This document shows, in pieces, positions 26,633-35,100 of a stretch of 64,000 nucleotides of DNA. This stretch comes from an alpha proteobacterium AAP38. Lineage in GTDB: Bacteria > Pseudomonadota > Alphaproteobacteria > Azospirillales > Azospirillaceae. Location of the stretch: the NCBI GenBank assembly GCA_001296005.1, contig LJHR01000037.1, positions 118,478-182,477 on the forward strand, in the 5' to 3' direction. Below the pieces are notes generated by a model. The model ran no database searches, was not told where the DNA came from, and saw only the letters and a program-made list of their open reading frames with translations. The number at the start of each line of letters is the position of its first letter. Positions within the stretch are counted from its first letter, which is position 1. Position numbers and translations under genes: made by a program.

Positions 26633-27966
26633 CGATGGTGCTGTCTCCCTCCCGTGGCGTACTGTCCCGTATCGACTGGGATGCGCTGAAGATCATCTTC
26701 GTCTGCGCGGCGGTCGCCCTGAACAGTCTGGCAAAGCTGTCGCCGGTGCTTTACGCGCCGTTGTTGGGGGGCGCGCTGCTGATCATGGCGGTGGACCTGT
26801 TCCGCCGCCCCCTGCGGCTGGAGGCGGACGGGATTGCCGGCGCTGCCCTGCTGCTGGCCTATCTGTTTTTCGCGCTGCTCTCCTTCACCATGTCGCTGAC
26901 CAATATCTCGCCGGTGGGGGCCATGGTCGGTCTGGGGCGGTTCCTGTTCGCCTTCCCTATCCTGGTGGCCTTCCTGCTCTATGTCCGGGATTTCCAGACC
27001 CTGGTGGCGGCGGTGGTCGGCGTTGCCATCTTCATGGCCATCGGCAATCTGTCGGTGCCCTGGCAGATGATGTTAGGGGAAATGAAATGGCTGGGGTCGG
27101 ACTATAAGCGGGGTGGCTTCGACCGCTATGCCAGCGTCCTGGGCAATGTGACGGCCATCGGCATTTCCGCCGGCTTCTACTTCGCCATCATCCTGATCCT
27201 GATGCGGCCCGGCCTGTGGAAGATGCTGGTGGGGCTGGCCATTGTCGTGGCAGCCATCGCCAGCCTGTCCAAGGCAGCGATCTTCAATCTGGCCATTCCC
27301 GTGGTCACCCTGGTCGGCCTGAACTTCCTCCCGCGCTTCCGCGTGTTTCAGAAGTTCCCGTTCCGGGCCATGGCCGGTTTCACCTTGATGGTCATCGGGG
27401 TGATCTGCATCGCCATCCTGGTCCCGTCCGTGCGCGGTCGAGTGCTGGTCAGTCTTGCCAGCTTCGGTGTCAGCAGCCAGGAAGCGGTGCTAGTGGACGA
27501 TGTGGATGTTGGCACCTCCTTCCATGAGCGTCTGTTCCAGCATCCGGCCAAGGTCTTCTTCAACCTGGACCGGGTGGAGGGACCTACGGGCCATCTAACG
27601 GGGGGCGGATTCGGCATGTCCTCTACGGCCTTGGTGCCGCAGCCCGATGAGCTGTCCATCATGGCGCATAACCAGCTGGTGGAGTTCTGGGCGCTGGGCG
27701 GGGTGTTCTACCTGCTGGTGTTCCTGGCCTTCCTGGCCATGGTCGCCGTCCGCCTGCTAACCCTGGTCGGGTATTGCCACCGGATGGGGCTGCACCGACA
27801 GCGGCTGTTCTTCACCTGCATGGTGGTGGTGATGGCCAGCTATGTGGCCAACCTGCCCTTCGCCAATGGCCTGACCTATCAGCCGACCCAGGCTCTGATC
27901 TTCTGGCTGTTCTTTGCCCTGCTGATCCTGCCGCGCTCCATTCTGCTGAAGGAACGGCAGGACTGA
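26629..27966 (+). CDS. O-antigen polymerase/ligase family membrane protein (Wzy-like)
   Basis: This 445-residue protein has about 10-12 hydrophobic helices and a large periplasmic loop (about 280-350). The loop includes the HNQLVEFWALGG motif typical of O-antigen ligase and Wzy polymerases; the motif's HN pair is widely conserved in the family. The start at 26629 overlaps the previous stop. In this locus the role is most likely Wzy polymerisation of repeat units flipped by the Wzx-like protein, with chain length set by the Wzz-like protein. A ligase role cannot be excluded. Confidence 0.85.
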   Translation: MTMVLSPSRGVLSRIDWDALKIIFVCAAVALNSLAKLSPVLYAPLLGGALLIMAVDLFRRPLRLEADGIAGAALLLAYLFFALLSFTMSLTNISPVGAMVGLGRFLFAFPILVAFLLYVRDFQTLVAAVVGVAIFMAIGNLSVPWQMMLGEMKWLGSDYKRGGFDRYASVLGNVTAIGISAGFYFAIILILMRPGLWKMLVGLAIVVAAIASLSKAAIFNLAIPVVTLVGLNFLPRFRVFQKFPFRAMAGFTLMVIGVICIAILVPSVRGRVLVSLASFGVSSQEAVLVDDVDVGTSFHERLFQHPAKVFFNLDRVEGPTGHLTGGGFGMSSTALVPQPDELSIMAHNQLVEFWALGGVFYLLVFLAFLAMVAVRLLTLVGYCHRMGLHRQRLFFTCMVVVMASYVANLPFANGLTYQPTQALIFWLFFALLILPRSILLKERQD

Positions 27967-27970
27967 TCGC

Positions 27971-28921
27971 CTACAGGCGCAGCAGGAAGCCGGCCCGCTT
28001 GCGCAGGTCGCGGGGGCCGAACCCGTATTTCAGGGCCGTCAGGCGGCGGACCAGCCAGGATCGGCTGCGCAAGCCCGCGAAGCTTTCCAGCAATGTGCGA
28101 TGGTCCCCATCAAGGCCAGGGCCAACCTGTTGCAGGATAGCGCCCGCCTGATCCAGCCGCTGGTTCAAGAACTGCCGATAGCCATCCCCGTCTTGGCGGG
28201 GGCGCAACCGGGCCACAAGCCGCTGATACAGGCTCCAGCGGCTGGCGCCGACATCGTTGCCGCCATGCTGGCGATAGTCGATCAGGGCTTCGGGAATCGC
28301 CGTGACATGGCCTGCGAAGACACAGCACAGCGCCAGCCACCAATCATGCATGATGGCAACGGCGGGGATGGGCAGGGCGATGCGGCGGGCAGCCGCGTTG
28401 ATCCCCATGGCGCAGCCCGTGACGACATTCTCCATCAGCAGGTGGCGGGGATGCAGCCCGGCCTCCGTATCCAGCCCCTGGAACGCCCAGAGACTGGGAT
28501 GGCGCACCGTCAGGTCCGCCTCCACGACGCGCAGGTCGCAGAAGGCCATGCACGGCGCGTCCGCCCCGTGAGCGTCTTCCAGTGCCTTTAGCACCGCCAG
28601 CGTGCGGGCCAGTTTTGTCGGGTGCCAGACATCATCCTGGTCGGCAAACAGCACATAGTCGGCATCGCTGGCGGCCAGCAGGCGCGCGAAATTGCCCCGC
28701 GCACCACCGGCCCGGTCAGGGAATGTCAGAACTTGCGCGCGCTGCGGGCCCCTTCTGGCGGCCCAATCATTGAGAATCGCGGTGGTGCCATCCGAAGATC
28801 CGTCATCGGCCACCAGCACCCGGAACCCCGCCTCGGTCTGTCCCTCCAACGAGGCCAGCAGGGCCGGCAGGTACCGGGCACCATTGTAGGTGGCCAGCAG
28901 AATATCGACCGATCCGTTCAT
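27971..28921 (-). CDS. GT2 glycosyltransferase (rhamnosyltransferase-like)
   Basis: This 316-residue GT2 enzyme has a GT-A fold: SVDILLATYNGARYLPALLASL, VADDGSSDGT, and FADQDDVW (the DXD equivalent). HPRHLLMENVVTGCAMGINAAA and MHDWWLAL are acceptor-site motifs typical of rhamnosyl and related transferases. It converges within 4 nt on the Wzy-like gene. The flippase gene lies just upstream on the same strand, so these minus-strand genes form a second operon of the locus. Sugar identity unknown. Confidence 0.85.
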   Translation of the reverse strand: MNGSVDILLATYNGARYLPALLASLEGQTEAGFRVLVADDGSSDGTTAILNDWAARRGPQRAQVLTFPDRAGGARGNFARLLAASDADYVLFADQDDVWHPTKLARTLAVLKALEDAHGADAPCMAFCDLRVVEADLTVRHPSLWAFQGLDTEAGLHPRHLLMENVVTGCAMGINAAARRIALPIPAVAIMHDWWLALCCVFAGHVTAIPEALIDYRQHGGNDVGASRWSLYQRLVARLRPRQDGDGYRQFLNQRLDQAGAILQQVGPGLDGDHRTLLESFAGLRSRSWLVRRLTALKYGFGPRDLRKRAGFLLRL

Positions 28922-28946
28922 GTCGTGACCCCGCGCAGGCTGCCAA

Positions 28947-30398
28947 TCATGACAGAAATCGTTGCCGGAGACCCGACAGAAGCTGTTGCACCAGACGGCG
29001 CAGATGCCGGTCCACCATCAGGCCCAGGGACCCGACAAGGATAAAGGCAAGGCTGGCTTCCAGCAGGGCCTGCCAGCCGCCCACTGCGATATCATACTCG
29101 ATCAGCAGGAAACTGCCGACCAGCATGGCCAGGGCGGGTAACAGGGCCGCCATCGCCCGCTCGCGAATCCCCCCGAACCACATCAGCAGCAAGGCATCGA
29201 CCGTGACCCGGATCGTCCAGGCCCAGGCGGCCCCGATGGTGCCGAAACGGTCGACCAGGAACCAGAGAATCAGGACAAAGGGCAGCAGTTCCAGGAGATG
29301 GATGCGGGCAGCCAGATCTGGCCGCCCGCGGCCCTGCAGCAGCGACAAGGCGATGAAGGCCAGGCCGTTGATCCAGGCGCCCAAAATCAGAACCCGGCCG
29401 ACCGGTGCGGCCGTCTGCGCGAAATCTGGGCTGATCCAAAGGGCCAGGAAGGGGCCGATCAAGAACAGGCCGGCTGCACAGCAGGCTCCGAACAGATAGG
29501 CCAGCGCGGTGGTGGCGCGTGCAGCCAGATCGCGGGCCTCCTGTTCCTCATACCGCGCGAAGCGGGGGAATACGGCCCGCGACAGGGCGGCGGCCACGAT
29601 CTGCATGCGGGTGGCCAGATTCATCGGCACCGCATAGTAGGAGACGGCACCCGCACCCGCCTTTGCCCCCAGAAAGAACTGGTCAACGGAGGCCAGGATG
29701 GGGCTGACCACATTGGTGACGGTGGCCCAGGCCCCATATTGGAAAAGCGAGGTGCCGGCCCGCCGGTCATAGCGGTAGAGACGCAGCTTCTCCCACCGCG
29801 CCAGCACCGTCAGCAGAAGCAGCAGTGCGACAAGGCGGACGCCGAATGCGGTGGGCAGAACCGTGTCCAGGGCGGGGGAGATGAACATGGCCGCAAGCGC
29901 CGGCAACACCTGCCCGCTGACCAGGGCGGAGGTTTGCAGAAGGTTGGCCGCCAGGAACCGCTCACGCGATTCCAGGGCGCCGACCCCCACCCCCGTCAGC
30001 AGGGCCAGGGGCAGCATGCACGCGATCCAGGGCAGGCTGGTCTGAACCTCCGCCCAGATGGCGGGCGGCAGGCCGAAAACCGTCTTGAACAGGACGCCGG
30101 CGCCCAGATAGATGACGATCCCGCCGACAAGGCCCAGACCTGTGTTCAGGTACAGGGCGGACATCAGGACACGTCCCCGTTCCTCGGCGGGTGCATGGGC
30201 CAGACGGGCCAGGGCATGGGCGGATGCGCGCGACAGGCCGAAATCCAGAAAGCCCAGATATCCAAGAAGGATCCAGACAACAGAAAGTACGCCGTACCGC
30301 TCCACCCCCATATGATGGATATAGATCGGTACCGTCACCAGAGAGGAAACGATCGGCAGGGCCATGCCAATAAGGTTGAAGAAGAAATTCTTCTTCAT
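28947..30398 (-). CDS. Wzx-type oligosaccharide flippase
   Basis: This 483-residue inner-membrane protein belongs to the MATE/MOP polysaccharide transport superfamily. It has about 12-14 hydrophobic helices and the usual N-terminus MKKNFFFNLIGMALPIVSSL, followed by VPIYIHHMGVERYGV. It flips lipid-linked repeat units from cytoplasm to periplasm for Wzy. The ATG at 30398 is chosen because the upstream extension of 47 codons lacks a membrane-protein look and is likely untranslated. It lies 25 nt upstream of the GT2 gene. Confidence 0.9.
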   Translation of the reverse strand: MKKNFFFNLIGMALPIVSSLVTVPIYIHHMGVERYGVLSVVWILLGYLGFLDFGLSRASAHALARLAHAPAEERGRVLMSALYLNTGLGLVGGIVIYLGAGVLFKTVFGLPPAIWAEVQTSLPWIACMLPLALLTGVGVGALESRERFLAANLLQTSALVSGQVLPALAAMFISPALDTVLPTAFGVRLVALLLLLTVLARWEKLRLYRYDRRAGTSLFQYGAWATVTNVVSPILASVDQFFLGAKAGAGAVSYYAVPMNLATRMQIVAAALSRAVFPRFARYEEQEARDLAARATTALAYLFGACCAAGLFLIGPFLALWISPDFAQTAAPVGRVLILGAWINGLAFIALSLLQGRGRPDLAARIHLLELLPFVLILWFLVDRFGTIGAAWAWTIRVTVDALLLMWFGGIRERAMAALLPALAMLVGSFLLIEYDIAVGGWQALLEASLAFILVGSLGLMVDRHLRRLVQQLLSGLRQRFLS

Positions 30399-30560
30399 GC
30401 TTCGATGTTCCACGCACAATCCCCGCTTTAATTCCACCGGGCCGGTCGCAGACCGGGCATATCCCGACCCTGTCTTGTCTGGAAAGTTAAGTCCGGGGGG
30501 TGGGCGACGGCTTCTCTCACGCCCATCCGCGCCCGTCAAGACGCCAGCAAAGCGGCGGGT

Positions 30561-31535
30561 TCAGCGGATATCCTTGTAGTCGATGCGCTTGAAGTTGAAC
30601 ATGATGCGGACGACCATGCCGACCCGGCCCCATTGTTTACGGCGGATGCGGTTGACGATGGTGATGAACAGACCGGCCATCACGGTCGGCATCGCATAGG
30701 GGAAGTGCCGCCACGTCACCCGCAGCCGGTTGCGGATATTGTAGAAATCCGCCAGCTCGCTGATATCCGCGCGCTTGCCGCCGGTGGACCCGCCTTCCTT
30801 GTGCAGCACGACGCTGGCCGGCGCAAAGCCCAGGGAGAAGCGGTCGGCGCCTTTGCGGCAATAGTCGATCTCCTCCAGATAGAGGAAGTAGCTGGCATCC
30901 ATCAACCCGACCTGCTCCAGCCAGGAACGGCGGATCAGCATGGCGGCCCCCACCACGAAATCCAGCCTGGTCCCCGCATATGCCGCCGCATCGGCGACCG
31001 GTTGGGCGTGGCCGATCAGCCGCACCATGCCGGTCCAGCGGTTATACTGCGCCCCGCCTGCGGCCTGCATGATCTGCGGCCTGTCATAATAGGCGAGGGT
31101 GGAGCCGATGATGCCCTGGTCCGGGTGGGCGGCAGCGTGACGCAGCACCTGCGACAGCGCGTCGGCGGCCACTTCCGTATCGTTGTTCAGAACCCAGCAA
31201 TGGCTCATCCCCGAATCCTTCAGGGCCAGCCGCAGACCGACATTGTTGCCACCGGCATAGCCATGATTGCCCGCATTGCAGATCAGGAAAGCACGCGTTG
31301 TCGGTATTGTCGTGTCGACCTCCGCCTCGGTCAGTTCGGTCCAGTCCTCGCCGAAGCCGGTGTCCATCGCGGCCCGCAGGCGGGGCATGGAATCGTCGGG
31401 GGATGCGTTGTCACAGACGGCCAGCCGCCAACCCTGATCATCCATGGCCAGCAGGCTGCGGATGCAGGCGATGGTGTCATCCGCCCCCTTCCAGTTCAAC
31501 AGCACTACCCATACCGGCCGGTCCGCGGTGCCCAT
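30561..31535 (-). CDS. GT2 glycosyltransferase
   Basis: This 324-residue GT2 enzyme shows WVVLLNWKGADDTIACIRSL, VCDNASPDDSM, LNNDTEVAADAL (NDTE in the DXD position) and FLYLEEIDYCRKGA (ED base motif). The last motifs match rhamnosyl/galactofuranosyl transferases (WsaF/GlfT-like). GAGG 7 nt upstream of the ATG at 31535 fixes the start. It is the first gene of the minus-strand capsule unit, 162 nt ahead of the flippase gene. Its C-terminus is basic and hydrophobic, suggesting membrane association. Confidence 0.85.
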   Translation of the reverse strand: MGTADRPVWVVLLNWKGADDTIACIRSLLAMDDQGWRLAVCDNASPDDSMPRLRAAMDTGFGEDWTELTEAEVDTTIPTTRAFLICNAGNHGYAGGNNVGLRLALKDSGMSHCWVLNNDTEVAADALSQVLRHAAAHPDQGIIGSTLAYYDRPQIMQAAGGAQYNRWTGMVRLIGHAQPVADAAAYAGTRLDFVVGAAMLIRRSWLEQVGLMDASYFLYLEEIDYCRKGADRFSLGFAPASVVLHKEGGSTGGKRADISELADFYNIRNRLRVTWRHFPYAMPTVMAGLFITIVNRIRRKQWGRVGMVVRIMFNFKRIDYKDIR

Positions 31536-32148
31536 GATACATCCTCTATATAGCCTCGGTCCGGCATAGCCCCGACCGCGCCGCCCCGTCAACGCGGGTC
31601 GGGTCCCGCGTCGCAGCAAATTCCACGAATCAAAGGGCTTGTTGGAGCTGCTCGCAGGTGTGCAGGTAGGGGGAGAAGGCGGACGTTGACACGACATCTG
31701 CCCGGCAAATTTTGCTGCCCTCGTGTTGCGAAATTATCACTATTTTAACGGTTCAAAAATATCACAATAAAATCAATATGTTGCCGACCATTCTTCAAGT
31801 GCCGCAAATCAACAGCGACCTCATGTTAGTGAGTTGCTGAACTTTTGGGAATCCCCTGTGTCTGTTTCGCCAAATTGCCTCTTGCGTGGCGTTGATCCCT
31901 CGCATAAAGAACCTAATGCGCAACTCTGGTGCAGGTGTTCTCGAAGGTACGGCAACCGAGCAAATTAACTTTCAGAATGGTCGTTGATCCCGCGGTGTGC
32001 GGTCGGCAATCAGACCGCACGGTCTTACCAACTGCCATATGCGGCCGGACTCGGCTGCGATTTGCCCTTTGGGCTCGGTGTTGTTTCTTGTTGAGCACGC
32101 GTATCAGTTTGGCGCTGCCTAAATAGCCAACTCACGGAGAATCCTACG
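31536..32148. other. 613-nt AT-rich intergenic region upstream of the RTX surface protein gene
   Basis: No supported gene lies here; short frames are not protein-like. The DNA is clearly more AT-rich than its surroundings (especially 31725-31790). It holds a perfect 8-bp inverted repeat, GTGCGGTC (31997-32004) and GACCGCAC (32013-32020), the 10-mer GGGAATCCCC at 31847, and AGTGAGTTGCTG at 31828 which recurs inverted at 44497-44508. A long leader or multiple promoters for the highly expressed downstream gene would explain it. Confidence 0.7.
31997..32020. repeat. 8-bp inverted repeat in the RTX gene leader
   Basis: GTGCGGTC, 8-nt loop, GACCGCAC. It lacks a following T-tract, so it is not a terminator. 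It could stabilise the 5' end of the mRNA or bind a regulator. It lies about 130 nt upstream of the ATG at 32149. Confidence 0.5.
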
Positions 32149-35100
32149 ATGGCTTTCAATTCGGCTTTCGTCTTCAACGAGGCTTACTACCGGGCCCAGA
32201 ATCCGGACGTGGCCGCCGCGATCGGTGTACTGCAGCCCGATGGTGTGACCCTGTTCACTTCCGGCAAGCAGCACTTCGACGCCTATGGTGCCGCTGAGGG
32301 TCGCGTGGCCTCCCCGTTGTTCAACGCCACTGTCTATGCCGCCAATAACCCGGATCTGGCAGAAGCAGGCATCACCACCGAAGCCCAGCTGCGCGCCCAC
32401 TGGTCCACGTATGGCGCTGCCGAGGGTCGCATTGGCGTCTCCTCGCAGGTCTTCAACCTGGAATATTACAAGGCGAACAATCAGGACCTGGTTGATCTGG
32501 GCCTGACCGACGCGCAGATCACCGCGCATTTCTATGAGTACGGCGCCGCTGAAGGCCGCGCTGCGACCGAGAACTTCTCCGTCGCCGCCTACAAGGCTGC
32601 CAATCCTGATCTGGCTGGTCTGACCGACAGCGTTGCCCGTGGTCACTGGTACACCTACGGCGCCTTTGAAGGTCGCGCCTTCCCGCAGCTGGCCCAGAGC
32701 TTCACCCTGACCCAGTCGGCGACGCAGGTTTCCGAAGGCAGCGCGATCACCTACACGATCACGTCGGCCCTGCCGGTCACCGCCGATACGTCCTTCACCT
32801 ACAACGTGACGGGCGACACTAACGGCGGCACCATCGACGCCGCTGTGAATGCCGACTTCAACGGCGTCTCCGGTTCCGTGTCGATCAGCGCTGGCTCCAC
32901 CAGCGTCACCTTCACGATCACGCCGACGCTGGATACCACGCTTGAAGGCCTGGAAGGCTTCAAGGTCACCGTCTTCAACAGCCTGCTGGCTGTGGTTGGC
33001 AGCAAGACCGGCATTATCATCGATAACAGCCAGAACGCTCCGCAGAACTTCACGCTGACCTCGTCCGCTGACAGCGTGACCGGTGGTGCCGCTGCCGATA
33101 CCGTGACTGCGACCCTTTCGTCTGCCTCTACCCTGACGGCTGGCGACGTGATCAACCTGGGTGGCGGTGCCGATACCGTCAACCTGTCGATCACGGGCAC
33201 GCCGGGGACGGTTTCGTCCGTGACGTTGACCGGTGTCGAGACGCTGAACGTTTCTGCCTTCGAGACAGCTGCGGTTGAAATCGACGGTACGCTGTTCTCC
33301 AGCGCGCTGACCGCCATCAACCAGACCAGCAGCGGCGACTCTGCGGACACCAAGTTCAGCAATCTGAACGGTCTGGTGTCGGCCTCGATGGCCAGCGGCA
33401 AGGGCGACCTGGCCCTGACCTACGCCTCGTCGGTCGTTTCCGGCGCCGCCGACACCCAGAACCTGACGGTCACCAACACCGGCACGGGTTCGAAGTTCGC
33501 GGTGAACGGCGTCGAGACCATCGCTCTGACCAGCAATGGCACGTCGACCAACGTCATCGAGCTGGACGACAGCGCCGATGCCACTCTGGCGAAGGTTACC
33601 GTTTCTGGTGCGAACGCCATCGAACTGACGGCCAATGACGACAAGGTCAAGACCTTCGACGCGTCGGCTGCCACGGGTAAGGTCACGTTCAAGAGCGACA
33701 ATACCGGCATCGATTACGCGATCACCGGTGGTTCGGGCAACGACACCTTCACCCTGTCCGAGACGGCTCTGACCAAGGCCGACATCATCGCCGGTGGCGC
33801 TGGTGTTGATAAGCTGACGGTCAGCGACACCTCGGTTGCTGATGCTGATCTGGCTGGTCTCTCCTCCATTGAAAGCCTGGCTTTCGGTGGTGCTAGCATC
33901 GACCTGACGCTGGGTACGAAGGCTGTTGCCGCTGGCATCGCCACGGTCACCGGCACGACGGGCAACGACGTGGTCACGCTGACGGCTGTTGACTTCACCT
34001 CGGCCCTGACCGTCGCAGTGTCGACCGGTAAGGACAAGGTGGTTAACAGCGCCAATGTTGCTCTTACGGTGACGGCGGCGGCCTCCGCGATCGACGGTAG
34101 CGACACTCTGACCGGCGGCACCGGCACCGACACGCTGACCCTCACGGCTGATGGTGGTTCGGCTGCGTTGAGCGCCAATGTGACCGGTTTCGAGGTCATC
34201 AATCTGGTTGCCGACGGTACCAACACGATCGCCCTTGATCTGGGTGACGACGCCGTTATCGCCGCTAAGTCTTCGCTGACCATCAATGGTTCCGCCCTGA
34301 CGGCTGCTGCTACGGTTGATGCCTCTGACATCTCGACGAACACCAAGTCTGTGGTGATCACTACCGGTGCTGGTGCTGACACCATTGATGGTGGCGCTGG
34401 TAACGACTCGATCGTTTCCGGTGCGGGCGCTGATGATGTCGGTGGCGGCGCTGGTGCTGATACCATTGACGGTGGCGCTGGTAACGACACGATCGACGGT
34501 GAGGCCGGCAACGACTCGCTGATCGGTGGTGACGGCGATGACAGCATCGTTACGGGTGCTGGCAACGACACGGTCAATGCGGGTGCTGGTAACGACACGA
34601 TCAATGTCGGTTCCAACCTGGCCTCTGGCGACAGCATCGATGGCGGCGACGGCATCGATACCCTGGTTGTCTCGGGCTCGATCACGGCTTCCGTTCTGTC
34701 TGGCGTGACCAATGTCGAAGCCCTGTCCCTGACGGGCGGCGGTTCCTCGGCGACGCTGGCTGCTGCCCTGTCGGGCATCACCACGATCGATCTGTCCGAT
34801 ACTACGGCTCAGACGCTGACGCTCGACACCGGCTACACCGGCGTTGCTTCGGTCAAGCTGACGGGTGACACCAACGGCAAGGACGCGATCGTCAACACCG
34901 CCAATGCCACGCTGGTTGTTACTGCCAATGCCGGCGATATTCTGAGCACCGTGTCCATCACCGGTGGCACCGGTACGGATACGCTGACCCTGACGGCTGA
35001 TGGCAGCTCGGCAAACCTGTCTGCGGTGACCGGCGTTGACGGCATCACCATCGTTGACGGCGGCGACGCTGCAACCGGCACTGCTGGTTCCGGTGGCACG

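Noticed and set aside
28100..30431. Plus-strand frames over the GT2 and flippase genes
   Set aside because: Gln/Gly/Arg-rich shadows with no motifs; the minus-strand frames show GT2 and MOP membrane-protein features.
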